Source: 21-14-0-10-47-8 sp966211455 (GTDB lineage: Bacteria > Bdellovibrionota > Bdellovibrionia > Bdellovibrionales > Bdellovibrionaceae). From it: a stretch of DNA of 64,000 nucleotides. The translations under genes and the position numbers were made by a program. Shown here in pieces: positions 41,208 through 50,066 of the stretch (positions are counted from its first letter, which is position 1; each line of letters begins with the position of its first letter). The notes beneath the pieces are model-generated. The model made no database searches. It was not told where the DNA came from and saw nothing but the letters and a program-made list of their open reading frames with translations. The stretch is taken from NCBI GenBank assembly GCA_966211455.1, contig CBIHNI010000003.1:183169-247168 (forward strand), written 5' to 3'.

Positions 41208-42791
41208 TTACTTCAAATCCACTTTCTCAAACTGCTCGGTCCCAAACGGATGAATTTCATAACCCACCACATTTGAAGACATCGCACGGTAAACGCGCGC
41301 ATGAGCCAACGTCACCCAAGGAGCTTCTTCTTTGAAAATGCTTTGAGCTTTTTTATACAAATCCGTACGTTTCTTCGTATCCGGAGTTTGTTTCGCTTGT
41401 TGGATCAAATCGTTGAAAGGCTTGTAGCACCAACGAGCCAAGTTTGAACCCGCTTGAACCGAAGAACAACCCAACAACACATTGAAGAAGTTGTCCGGAT
41501 CGCCATTGTCACCGGTCCAACCCATTTGGATCATCTGGTGTTCACCTTTTTTGGATTTCTCAAGGTAAGTCGGCCAGTCGTAAGTTACCAATTTTACTTT
41601 CACGCCGATCTTCGCCAGATCCGCCTGCATCATCTCACCCATCTTTTTTCCGCCTGGGTTGTAAGGGCGAGAAACTGGCAATGTCCACATTTCAGTTTCA
41701 AAACCGTTTGGATATCCGGCCTTCGTCAAAAGAGCTTTCGCCTTTTCAACATTGTATTCGTAATCTTTGATCGCATCATTGTACGACCAGATTGTTGGCG
41801 GAATTGGATTCTTCGCCATCGCTGCGCGATTCATGTAAATCGCTTCAAGGTATGCTTTGCGGTTCAATGCATAGTTGATTGCTTCACGAACTTCTTTCTT
41901 CGCAAATGGGCCTTTCTCGACGTTCAAAGCCAAGTAACCAACATTCAAGCCTTCTTTTTCTTTCACAGCGATTTTGCCGTTCGATTTGAAAGCATCGATA
42001 TCTTGCGGAGCTGGTTCTGCGATCAGATTGCACTCGCCCGCTTTGAGTTTCTGAGAACGAACCGAAGGATCCGGAGTGATGGCGAAAACCAAGTTTTCGA
42101 TTTTCGGAGCGCCCTTCCAGTAAGCCGTGTTTGCCGTGTAACGGATCAAAGTGTCTTTCTGGTAAGACTTGAAGACGAAGGGGCCTGTGCCGATTGGGTT
42201 GGTGTCCACTTTTTCCGGTGTCTTCGCTTTCAACATCGCGTCCGCGTATTCGGCCGACAGAATGCTGGCGAAATCCATCGCCACGTTCGCCAAGAACGGA
42301 GCTTCACGCTGGTTCAAAACGAATTCGACCGTATAGTCGTCTTTCTTTTTGATGTCCTTGATGATTTTGCTCATCTCCATGCCTTCGAAATATTCGTAAG
42401 TGCCGCCAGAGATTTTATTGTAAGGGTTGTCTTTTTGACGCTGACGATTGAAGGAGAACAAAACGTCGTCCGCATTGAAATCACGAGTTGGCTTGAACAG
42501 GTCGTTCGAATGGAATTTCACACCCTTGCGCAAAGTGAAGGTGTAAGTCAGACCGTCTTTTGAAACCGCCCACTTTTCAGCCAAGGCCGGTTCAACCTGA
42601 GTTGAACCTTGTTTGAATTCGACAAGCGCGTTGTACATGGTGCGAGAACTGGCGTTGAAAGTCGTCCCATCGGTTGCGAGCTGAGGATTGAATGAGCTTG
42701 GGCTTCCTTCAGAACAATACACGAAAGTTTTTGCAGCCTGTGCGTTCAAACCGATGAACACAAGGGCCACCATCAAAATTGATTTTTTCAT
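41208..42791 (-). CDS. dppA: Dipeptide-binding periplasmic protein DppA-like
   Basis: 527 residues from the ATG at 42791 (GGGGGAAA site). Signal peptide ending LNAQAAK. Mature N-terminus VYCSEGSPSSFNPQLATDG is close to E. coli DppA, as is GWTGDNGDPDNFF. Class C solute-binding protein that captures dipeptides (haem or 5-aminolaevulinate also possible in relatives) and delivers them to DppBCDF. Head of the dpp-aro gene run; a terminator follows. Confidence 0.94.
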   Translation of the reverse strand: MKKSILMVALVFIGLNAQAAKTFVYCSEGSPSSFNPQLATDGTTFNASSRTMYNALVEFKQGSTQVEPALAEKWAVSKDGLTYTFTLRKGVKFHSNDLFKPTRDFNADDVLFSFNRQRQKDNPYNKISGGTYEYFEGMEMSKIIKDIKKKDDYTVEFVLNQREAPFLANVAMDFASILSAEYADAMLKAKTPEKVDTNPIGTGPFVFKSYQKDTLIRYTANTAYWKGAPKIENLVFAITPDPSVRSQKLKAGECNLIAEPAPQDIDAFKSNGKIAVKEKEGLNVGYLALNVEKGPFAKKEVREAINYALNRKAYLEAIYMNRAAMAKNPIPPTIWSYNDAIKDYEYNVEKAKALLTKAGYPNGFETEMWTLPVSRPYNPGGKKMGEMMQADLAKIGVKVKLVTYDWPTYLEKSKKGEHQMIQMGWTGDNGDPDNFFNVLLGCSSVQAGSNLARWCYKPFNDLIQQAKQTPDTKKRTDLYKKAQSIFKEEAPWVTLAHARVYRAMSSNVVGYEIHPFGTEQFEKVDLK

Positions 42792-42958
42792 TGTGATTTC
42801 CCCCAATTATTTGGATGGTCTTTTTCTATTCAAGGCAGGTCCAAATTGCCATCTGCCTTGCGTCATTTCTGGGCATTTTTCACTGCTTTTTGCTGGTCCA
42901 ACATCGGGCTTTCAAACAAAGGCTTTTCTGCAGGCGATTCCCATCTACAATACGATCA

Positions 42959-43507
42959 ATGAAGAGAGTTCCACCCGCGTTAAAATTGCTCTTTTGGATC
43001 GGTTTGGTCTGGGGCTGCGCCTGGATTCTGTCTGAGCTCACGTCCATCCCCGAGCTGCACTGGCTACCCGTCATGCTGGTCGGAATTGGCATTTTCGTTC
43101 TGCTCGAGCGACCTTTCGTTAGCGCCGGTTACTCTGGCACCCTGGAAACCGGAATTGCGGCCATCTGCGGAGTCATCTTCACCCTTTATCTCGCCTGGGT
43201 TTTGTTGATTCCGCGGCTCAACGAAGAAGCGATGATGAGCCAGCCCTGTTCGCCTCGAAGTTTGGAACTGCAGTGTTATACTTTCTCGCAGGAAAATTGC
43301 TCGGCCGTGTGGGAGCATTACTCGAAAGATTGCACGGAAGAGATCAAGCGCGAAATTTTGTCTCGCCGATCCACCGCCTTAACCGGCCCCTTGGTCAAAC
43401 GCTGCATCTACAAGCGCTTGGACCAAGCCTTCCACAGCAACCGCCGCACGCCGATCAATCTGGAATGCACCACATTTTTTAATTCTCTGGATTCGCAGCC
43501 GCAGTAA
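42959..43507 (+). CDS. Membrane protein of unknown function
   Basis: 182 residues from the ATG at 42959; the frame is open further upstream but that part is the dppA promoter side and has no coding look. Three hydrophobic helices (about residues 10-30, 38-55, 65-88) precede a Cys-rich soluble tail with CSPRSLELQCYTFSQENC and several further Cys. No family recognised. Its 3' end overlaps the convergent mobA-like gene by 29 bases. Confidence 0.65.
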   Translation: MKRVPPALKLLFWIGLVWGCAWILSELTSIPELHWLPVMLVGIGIFVLLERPFVSAGYSGTLETGIAAICGVIFTLYLAWVLLIPRLNEEAMMSQPCSPRSLELQCYTFSQENCSAVWEHYSKDCTEEIKREILSRRSTALTGPLVKRCIYKRLDQAFHSNRRTPINLECTTFFNSLDSQPQ

Positions 43508-44093
43508 GAAACGACCGCCACTCTTCGGGGGTGTTGAGATTCAGGCGAATGCGCGAATCTGGGACCTCGACATACTGAACTTGAAGCTCGGTCAAAAATT
43601 CATCCAAACGCCGCGGTTTCGCTTTAAATTTCTCGATCGCTTTCGGTCCCAGCCAAATGGGATGTCCGCCCTGATGCTGGTAAGAGGGCTTCACCGCATC
43701 GACATCGTCCTGGCATCTTTGCCAGATCTGCGAAATCAGTTTCTGGCTTAAGGGCACATCGATCGGCGAAATAAAAGTCCCCTGTCCCGGCGGAATTTGC
43801 TCGAGCCCGATAAAGATCGAATCAAAAGGCTGCGAATCTTTGCGAGCATTTTCGGCCAAGTGAATTCGCATTCCGGCCGGTCCCAAATGCGTCAGCAAAC
43901 GGTCATATAAAAACGACTTGCTGGGCTGATCCACCAGAATCAAACGCTCGATACATTTGGAATCCCGAATCTGCTGAGCCTGATGCTCGATCCAGGTGTG
44001 ACCATGAAATTCCAGCAAGCCTTTATCGGTCCCCATGCGGGTCGAATTTCCAGCAGCAAGAAGAATAAAATGGGTTTGGCGGACAGCGGTCAT
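43479..44093 (-). CDS. MobA-like NTP transferase (molybdenum cofactor nucleotidyltransferase)
   Basis: 204 residues from the ATG at 44093. The nucleotide site LAAGNSTRMGTDKGLLEF (G-loop), DVPLS metal-binding Asp and GGHPIWLG with the product-side motif are those of the MobA/MocA family. Next to a molybdenum hydroxylase operon it most likely makes the cytosine (MocA) or guanine dinucleotide form of molybdopterin. XDH-family enzymes in bacteria often use MCD, so MocA is the better guess. Confidence 0.85.
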   Translation of the reverse strand: MTAVRQTHFILLAAGNSTRMGTDKGLLEFHGHTWIEHQAQQIRDSKCIERLILVDQPSKSFLYDRLLTHLGPAGMRIHLAENARKDSQPFDSIFIGLEQIPPGQGTFISPIDVPLSQKLISQIWQRCQDDVDAVKPSYQHQGGHPIWLGPKAIEKFKAKPRRLDEFLTELQVQYVEVPDSRIRLNLNTPEEWRSFLTAAANPEN

Positions 44094-44199
44094 GGTCAAG
44101 ATGCTAGCGTAGGTTCGATTGCGGGTGTGAGGAAAATTTTAGAGTTGGCGTTTAGTTAGGATGTTACTCGACACAGCTGTTTCAGGTCGAACTGTGGGC

Positions 44200-44319
44200 C
44201 GTCCGTCCGTGTGAAGGCTGCACGCCGGCCATCGTGGCCGGCGTGTCCTAATTTTTGGACAAGCTGGCCACGATGGTCGGGGGCGCCTAGCCAGCTTGCA
44301 GCGTTCCCATGGACGGATG
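44200..44319. ncRNA. Candidate multi-branched structured RNA between xdhC and the MobA-like gene
   Basis: Nested and side-by-side inverted repeats fill this 120-bp stretch: outer pairing 44200-44211 with 44308-44319 (12 bp, two G-U on the plus strand), 44217-44221 with 44298-44302, an inner 11-bp perfect hairpin 44221-44231/44235-44245 (loop TCG), and 44261-44268 with 44290-44297 (8 bp). This forms a multi-branch junction. No coding frame is convincing. It could be an RNA element, an intergenic repeat unit, or a complex terminator for xdhC. No other copy is seen in the window. Confidence 0.45.
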
Positions 44320-44362
44320 CACTAACTTTTACACCAAGGCACCGCTGTGACGAGCACTCGAA

Positions 44363-45217
44363 TCAAACAGAAGTGGAAACGTCCCTCAACAATTCAACAA
44401 CCTCTTCCACCAGCTGCAAATGCGATCTGACATCGACCCCGGCGGATTTCGCTAAATGTGTCTGCACAAGTTCCATGGCGATGCTCAAAGCCACGTCTTT
44501 TGGAGCTTTGCTTGAAAGCGGAATTCCCATTGGACAGTGGATCTTTTCGAGATGCTCGGTCGCAACACCTTTGCCACCCAAGCGAGCGAAAAATCTTTCG
44601 CGTTTGGTGCGCGAGCCGATCAGGCCCAGGTACTTCAGCGGAAGTGGTGCGAGCTTTTCGATGATGTCTTCGTCCAAACCGTGATCATGGGTCAGCACGA
44701 TGGCGTAAGTTTGTGCTCCCCATTTGTCTTTTTGCGATTCAATCCATGGAAGAATCGGTTCTTTCACCGTTTGCAGGGAAAGGTTGCTGAGCTGAGTTTT
44801 TTTTCTTTCAGCGGCTTCGATCCATTCGGCTCTTTCATCGATGACTTGGCAATCAAAAGCGGTTCCAGCCATGACCTCGAGCAGGCTTTGGCTGACGTGG
44901 CCCGCGCCGAAGATCAAAAGCTGGGGTTTTGGCTTGATGACATCGAAGAACAGTTCAACAAATCCACCGCAGCACTGTTGGGCTTTTGTGCAAAGCGGGA
45001 CGCCCATCTTTTTTTGCTCTTCGCCTTTTAAGATGCTGCGGGCTTTTTCAAGTGCCAGCCATTCCAGACCGCCACCACCGATGCTGCCAAAAAATTCTGT
45101 TTTGGTGACCAGCATTTTGGCTCCGACTTCACGCGGGGTTGAACCCTTGGTGCTGGTGATGGTCACCAACACCGAGGTCTGGCCATTTGCTTGCAGGTCT
45201 AAAATCTTTTGGTACAT
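44363..45217 (-). CDS. xdhC: XdhC/CoxF family molybdenum hydroxylase maturation factor
   Basis: 284 residues. VLVTITSTKGSTPREVGAKMLV at the N-terminus (XdhC_CoxI domain), CCGGFVELFFDVI in the middle, and a Rossmann-like second half (LLIFGAGHVSQSL, AIVLTHDHGLDEDII, YLGLIGSRTKRERF, IHCPMGIPLSSKAP). XdhC binds molybdenum cofactor, promotes its sulfuration and inserts it in the hydroxylase. Last gene of the xdh operon, overlapping the FAD-subunit gene by 19 bases. Confidence 0.93.
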   Translation of the reverse strand: MYQKILDLQANGQTSVLVTITSTKGSTPREVGAKMLVTKTEFFGSIGGGGLEWLALEKARSILKGEEQKKMGVPLCTKAQQCCGGFVELFFDVIKPKPQLLIFGAGHVSQSLLEVMAGTAFDCQVIDERAEWIEAAERKKTQLSNLSLQTVKEPILPWIESQKDKWGAQTYAIVLTHDHGLDEDIIEKLAPLPLKYLGLIGSRTKRERFFARLGGKGVATEHLEKIHCPMGIPLSSKAPKDVALSIAMELVQTHLAKSAGVDVRSHLQLVEEVVELLRDVSTSV

Positions 45218-46107
45218 GCGATTGACTCGAGGTAAAGACCCGGAGCCCCTTTTAAGATATCGACCAGATGTTTTGTCAGACGTTCAAGCACCATCTTGCG
45301 ATAACCTGCTGTCGATCGGATGTCCGCAATCGGATGGAAGGATTGATTCATGATATCGGCCACGTTCGATTCAGAAATTGCATCCAGCTTTTGGCCCACA
45401 AGCGCCGATTCAACCGCTGTCGCGCGCAAAGGGGTCGGTCCAACAGAGGCCAGACCCATCTGAAATTTTTGAACGGTGCTTTGATCCACTTTCGCCGCCA
45501 CCGAAATGGCGACTTTCGAAATGGATTGAAAAGCTCGGGTTCCGACTTTGCGATAATACTGATGTGTCCATCCTTGATTTCGTGGCAGCAAAAATCCCGC
45601 GACGATCTCGTCCGGCTGCAAGGCCATCTTTTTGTAATCAAGATGAAATTTCGAATAATCCAATAAGCGCGAAGCCTTGGCGCTTTGCAGTTCAATTTGG
45701 GCGCCGTAAGCCAGTAAGCTTGGCGGCGTATCCGCTGCTGGACTGGCGTTGGCCACATTGCCGCCGATGGTTCCGCGATTTTGAATCGCTTTTGCACCGG
45801 TGACCCAACCCGATCTTGCCATCAAAGGGAATTCTTTTTGAATGATCGGATGATTCTGAATTTGCGAATAAGTGCAAAGCGCACCGATGCGAATGCTTTG
45901 GTCTGTGACGTCGATTTTCTTCAGCTCAGCGAAAGGTGCAAGATTCAAAAACTGTTTGTGCGCCAGCTTCCCCGCTTCGAAAAGCACCATCAAATCGGTG
46001 CCGCCGGCAAAAAGTTTCCAGCGCTGTGGCTCTTTGGCCAATGCTTGCAAGGTCTCGGGCAGACTGGCCAAGGTTTTCAGTTCGTAATCTGGGACGAAGG
46101 CTCTCAT
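45199..46107 (-). CDS. Xanthine dehydrogenase family FAD-binding subunit
   Basis: 302 residues from the ATG at 46107. FAD-binding PCMH-type fold: KLFAGGTDLMV, IRNRGTIGGN-like segment (AIQNRGTIGGNVANASPAADTPP split over the flavin loop), and YYRKVGTRAFQSISKVAISVAA. Passes electrons from the 2Fe-2S subunit to NAD or another acceptor. Overlaps the 2Fe-2S gene by 4 bases. Confidence 0.92.
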   Translation of the reverse strand: MRAFVPDYELKTLASLPETLQALAKEPQRWKLFAGGTDLMVLFEAGKLAHKQFLNLAPFAELKKIDVTDQSIRIGALCTYSQIQNHPIIQKEFPLMARSGWVTGAKAIQNRGTIGGNVANASPAADTPPSLLAYGAQIELQSAKASRLLDYSKFHLDYKKMALQPDEIVAGFLLPRNQGWTHQYYRKVGTRAFQSISKVAISVAAKVDQSTVQKFQMGLASVGPTPLRATAVESALVGQKLDAISESNVADIMNQSFHPIADIRSTAGYRKMVLERLTKHLVDILKGAPGLYLESIACTKRF

Positions 46108-46565
46108 GGTTCGACCGCCTTTTCGACCGAATCGAAAATTTTCATGTAACCCGTGCAGCGGCATAGATTTCCGGCCAGGCCTTCTTTGATTTCTTCACGA
46201 GACGGCTTTGGATTTTTCTGCAGCAAAGCCAAAGACGCCATCACCATACCTGGCGTGCAGATTCCACACTGGGCACCGCCGTGATGAAGAAAACTTTTTT
46301 GCAAAGGATGAAGACCTTGATCGGAGGCCACGCCTTCAATTGTCTGAATCGTGCGACCTTCCGCTTGCGCCGCCGGAATCAAGCAAGAGTTCACCAGCTC
46401 GCCATCTAAGAAGATCGAGCAAGCTCCGCATTCGCCTTCGCCACAGCCCTCTTTGGTGCCAGTCAGTTTTAACTTCTCGCGAAGCACATCCAAAAGGCGC
46501 TCCATCGAGTGAGCTTCCACCGTCACTGATTTTCCATTCACAGAGAATGAAATCTTATGTTCCAC
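46104..46565 (-). CDS. Xanthine dehydrogenase family 2Fe-2S subunit
   Basis: 153 residues, GTG start inside the end of the large-subunit gene (11-base overlap). Plant-ferredoxin-type cluster CGEGECGACSIFLDGELVNSC and the second, helical cluster CGICTPGM... CRCTGY, both complete. Carries electrons from molybdopterin to FAD. Standard length for the family. Confidence 0.95.
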   Translation of the reverse strand: MEHKISFSVNGKSVTVEAHSMERLLDVLREKLKLTGTKEGCGEGECGACSIFLDGELVNSCLIPAAQAEGRTIQTIEGVASDQGLHPLQKSFLHHGGAQCGICTPGMVMASLALLQKNPKPSREEIKEGLAGNLCRCTGYMKIFDSVEKAVEP

Positions 46566-48777
46566 TGGTGGCCTCCCAAGTTTGATAGAGATCTTCGGGT
46601 AAAAGTGGAATGCGATTCACTGGCAAAGCCGTCGCATTTTTCACCGCATTTAAAATCGCTGGCGCGGGACCATCCATCGGAAGTTCGCCAATGCCTTTGG
46701 CACCACCCGGCCCGTATTGATAAGGGCTTTCTTCAAAGAAGACACGAATATCCGGCAGATCGGCAGCAGTCGGCATAATGTAATTGGTCATCTGTCCGTT
46801 TTTCAAACGGCCTTTGTCCCAAACGCACTTTTCATAAAGAGCGTAACCGATTCCTTGCGCGACACCGCCTTCGATTTGGCCGGCGGCCAAAGTTGGATGA
46901 ATCACGCGTCCGATTTCTTGAAGCGCAACAAAATCTTTCACCTTCGTCTCGAAAGTCAGCATATCGACTTCGACGTCGGCCACATACACAGCCCAAGCAT
47001 AAGAGCCATAAGCGTCGCCTTGGTATTTCACATCGTCCCAGTTGATATTCGGCGGGGCTTCGTATTCGACGATGATTTTCAGTTCACCTTTCTCAGCATG
47101 GTATTTCTGGCAAGCTTTGCGAAGTTCAGCTTCGGTGTATGTTTCACCAAGATACTTTTCTTTTTGCAAAGTTTGCTTCAATCCGATGGCCGCACTTTCC
47201 ACCAGTTTTCCCACAACCATCACCGTACGTGACGCCACGGTCGGACCTGAATTTGGAACGTGCATGGTATCGGGTTGGAAGACTTCGACGATTTCATCCG
47301 ACACACCCAAGGCATGTCCGGCAATTTGTGAAAAGATCGTATTGGTCCCCTGACCGATCTCGGTACTGGCGGCCAGCACCTGCACTTTGCCTTCAGCGGT
47401 TGTGCGGATGCCGACTTTGGAAGCCAAATACTTTTCACCGGATCCCGTGAAACCGCAGCCATGGAAGAACGTGGCAAAACCAATTCCGCGCTTCACCGAC
47501 TGATTTTTTTGATTCCAAGCCGCGTGGGCTTTTTGTTTTTCTTCGTATTTCGACTGCAAAAGCGCATGATCCAAAAGTTGGGTCATATCCACACGGTCTT
47601 TCACCAACTGTCCTGTCGCCGTTGTCAGACCATCTTTCAAGAAATTGCGCTTGCGGAATTCGACTGGCGACAAACCCACTTTGGCCGCCACCAGATCCAT
47701 GTGTCGCTCGAGCGCAAACAGGCTTTGGGGCGCACCAAATCCGCGGAAAGCCCCGTGCGGTGGATGATTGGTCGCAACCGCTGTTGCTTTGATGCGAACA
47801 TTTTCGCAGAAGTAAGGTCCCGCCGCATGAATTGTTCCACGAGACAAAACCACCGATGACAAAGTTGCGTAGGCGCCGCCATCGATCGCGAAATCGATAT
47901 CCATGGCTAGAATTTTTCCGTCTTTTGAAACAGCCGTCTTATGCCGGGTCTTAGATGGATGACGTTTTGTTGTCGCCATCATGTCTTCGGCGCGATCGTA
48001 AATCATCTTGACCGATTTGCCGGATTTCCAAGCTAGCAGGGCCGCATGTCCCGCCAGCATGGACGGATACTCTTCTTTTCCGCCAAAGCCGCCGCCAGTT
48101 TCCGTTTGAATGATGCGAATTTTATCTTCGGGCAGTGCAAATAAAGGCAACAGGGCTTTGTGCACATAGTACGGACACTGCATGGATCCCCAAATGGTGA
48201 CGCCATCTTTTGGATTTGCCATAGCGACCATACCATTGGGTTCAATGTAAAGCTGCTCTTGCGCGCCCGTTTCGTATTCTTCTTCAACGATGAACGCAGC
48301 CTTGTCCCAAACCGAATCCACTTGGCCTTTTTCCAGCAAGTAGGATTTCAGAATATTGTCGGCCCCCCAGATCACATGTTTTTTTGCCAAGGCCTCTTCA
48401 ATGCTGAAGACAGCGGGTAGCTCTTCATATTGAATCTGCACCAAATTGCGTGCTTTTTCAGCCGTGTACTTGTCCGGATGGGCTAACAACAAAATGGCCT
48501 CGTCGGGATGGTTCACAACCCCATCGACCAGATAGGGTTGATCGTACAAAATCAAAGCGACCGCATTTTTTCCGGGCACATCTTTCGCCGTGACGATGAC
48601 GAACTCGGACCAATTGACCCCCGGAAGAAATTGGATGTCTTTGATCTTTCCGCGGGCAATCGTCGAGCGCACGGTCACCCCATGCAAGCCATCGAAAGGC
48701 ATATCGTCGACGTAAATGCTTTGGCCCGTGACCTTGAGGACCCCTTCTTTGCGCAGGACTGTCTTTCCGATCGTCAT
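46555..48777 (-). CDS. Xanthine dehydrogenase family molybdopterin-binding subunit
   Basis: 740 residues. Mo-pterin binding GGGFGGKEE, HGAFRGFGAPQ with the substrate Arg found in xanthine dehydrogenases, HGCGFTGSGEKY, TEIGQGTNTIFSQIA and the active-site Glu in GAKGIGELP. CO dehydrogenase active-site Cys loop is absent. The FRGFGAPQ and GELP pattern favours purines (hypoxanthine/xanthine to urate), but related aldehyde oxidases cannot be ruled out. Together with Ung and adenosine deaminase it fits purine recovery. Overlaps ung by 4 bases. Confidence 0.93.
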   Translation of the reverse strand: MTIGKTVLRKEGVLKVTGQSIYVDDMPFDGLHGVTVRSTIARGKIKDIQFLPGVNWSEFVIVTAKDVPGKNAVALILYDQPYLVDGVVNHPDEAILLLAHPDKYTAEKARNLVQIQYEELPAVFSIEEALAKKHVIWGADNILKSYLLEKGQVDSVWDKAAFIVEEEYETGAQEQLYIEPNGMVAMANPKDGVTIWGSMQCPYYVHKALLPLFALPEDKIRIIQTETGGGFGGKEEYPSMLAGHAALLAWKSGKSVKMIYDRAEDMMATTKRHPSKTRHKTAVSKDGKILAMDIDFAIDGGAYATLSSVVLSRGTIHAAGPYFCENVRIKATAVATNHPPHGAFRGFGAPQSLFALERHMDLVAAKVGLSPVEFRKRNFLKDGLTTATGQLVKDRVDMTQLLDHALLQSKYEEKQKAHAAWNQKNQSVKRGIGFATFFHGCGFTGSGEKYLASKVGIRTTAEGKVQVLAASTEIGQGTNTIFSQIAGHALGVSDEIVEVFQPDTMHVPNSGPTVASRTVMVVGKLVESAAIGLKQTLQKEKYLGETYTEAELRKACQKYHAEKGELKIIVEYEAPPNINWDDVKYQGDAYGSYAWAVYVADVEVDMLTFETKVKDFVALQEIGRVIHPTLAAGQIEGGVAQGIGYALYEKCVWDKGRLKNGQMTNYIMPTAADLPDIRVFFEESPYQYGPGGAKGIGELPMDGPAPAILNAVKNATALPVNRIPLLPEDLYQTWEATSGT

Positions 48778-49451
48778 GTCAGATCCCAGTTGATGGGTTT
48801 GATCCCATGCTTTTGCAAATAAGCATTGGTTTTCGAGAAAGGTTTGCTGCCAAAAAATCCGCGGTGCGAAGACAGCGGCGACGGATGCACGGATTCGATC
48901 ACCAGATTATTTTTATGATCCACAAAAGATGCCTTTTTCTGGGCATAGGCTCCCCAAAGAATATAAACCAGATTCTTGCGTTCGTCGTTCAAGGCCCGAA
49001 TCGCTTCGTCGGTGAATTTCTCCCAGCCCTTGCCTTGATGAGCGGCCGCTTTGCCTTCTTCGACGGTCAACACACTGTTGAGCAGAAGCACACCTTCGTG
49101 AGCCCATTTGGTCAATGTTCCACTTTTGGGGATTGGCACCCCAACATCCGCGTGCAATTCCTTGAAAATGTTCTGCAGGGACGGCGGAAAGCGAACCCCG
49201 GCCGGTACGGAAAATGAAAGACCATGAGCTTGTTCGGGTCCGTGATACGGATCTTGACCAAGAATCACGACTTTCACTTTCTCGAAAGGAGTTTCGTCGA
49301 AAGCCGCGAAGATTTTGGGACCTGGAGGATACACCTTTTTGCCCCGTTTTTTTTCTTCGAGCAAAAAGGCCTTAAGGTCCGTCATGTAGGGCTTTGAAAA
49401 CTCACCTTGCAGACGTCGCTTCCATGATTCTTCGAGTTTAATCTCTGACAT
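48774..49451 (-). CDS. ung: Uracil-DNA glycosylase, family 1
   Basis: 225 residues. Catalytic GQDPYHGPEQAHGLSFSV with the Asp, WAHEGVLLLNSVLTVE, YILWGAYAQKK and HPSPLSSHRGFFGS (His and minor-groove loop). Excises uracil from DNA. It is the first gene of the operon with the xanthine dehydrogenase genes and overlaps the large subunit gene by 4 bases; the functional link, if any, is nucleotide turnover (inference). Confidence 0.97.
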   Translation of the reverse strand: MSEIKLEESWKRRLQGEFSKPYMTDLKAFLLEEKKRGKKVYPPGPKIFAAFDETPFEKVKVVILGQDPYHGPEQAHGLSFSVPAGVRFPPSLQNIFKELHADVGVPIPKSGTLTKWAHEGVLLLNSVLTVEEGKAAAHQGKGWEKFTDEAIRALNDERKNLVYILWGAYAQKKASFVDHKNNLVIESVHPSPLSSHRGFFGSKPFSKTNAYLQKHGIKPINWDLT

Positions 49452-49643
49452 AATGAAATTTTATGGCAAAGAATAAGCTCAAATGCAAAGTGTCTCGTTT
49501 TGACACAAATTGCTGTCTCATCTGGGCGAAACGCGAGTTGAAAATCTGGACCCAACTTGACCTGAAAACGGGCCGTGCCCATGTTAAAATAGAAGTAATT
49601 CTAAAGCTTTGGAATCAGCGCCCAGAGCGGAAAAGGAGGCTGT

Positions 49644-50048
49644 ATGGAAACCCCTTTTAAGAGCAATTTCGATCTGAGTCATGTCAGCCCGGACGTGAAG
49701 TCCTATATCTATCAGACCATCATGGAGTTTGAGCCTTACACAACTCCAGAGACAGTCGTGGCCGTCATTGCCAAGGACCCTTTGAAGTTGATTTCTCAAC
49801 TTGAGGCAGAAGGCACGGATTACGATCGTGTGGAATTGAAGAAGATGTATCGCATTTCGATTTCCTTGACCGAAGAAGGAGCAAAAATCGAAGAAGAAGG
49901 TTTAGCCGAGAACATCTACGATGCGATACGTATTGCGAAAGATAAGCTGGTCAAAGTCTTAAGCGAAATTCAAGACAACGTGATCAGCAATCAGGACCGC
50001 ACGATACAAATCAATACGATCCTTCAGCACAGCGGAACAATTCACTAA
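49644..50048 (+). CDS. Putative HPF/RaiA-type ribosome-associated protein
   Basis: 134 residues behind a strong AAAAGGAGG site. LSHVSPDVKSYIYQTIMEFE resembles the first helix of ribosome hibernation factors. YRISISLTEEG followed by LAENIYDAIRIAKDKLVKVL matches the strand plus helix (typically DMYAAIDLAVDKL) of that family. The middle, AVIAKDPLKLISQLEAEGTDYDRV, departs from it. If right, it binds 30S subunits in resting cells. Divergent from ung across 192 bp. Confidence 0.55.
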   Translation: METPFKSNFDLSHVSPDVKSYIYQTIMEFEPYTTPETVVAVIAKDPLKLISQLEAEGTDYDRVELKKMYRISISLTEEGAKIEEEGLAENIYDAIRIAKDKLVKVLSEIQDNVISNQDRTIQINTILQHSGTIH

Positions 50049-50066
50049 TAAGATGGGAAACGGATC

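Noticed and set aside
41454..42563. 369-codon plus-strand frame inside dppA
   Set aside because: Shadow of the dppA gene; rich in Phe/Val/Arg with no motif, and dppA is unmistakable.
49550..49643. Sigma-70-like promoter (TTGACC with TTAAAA) before the HPF-like gene
   Set aside because: Spacing between the boxes is about 21 bases, too long for a normal promoter; no confident call.
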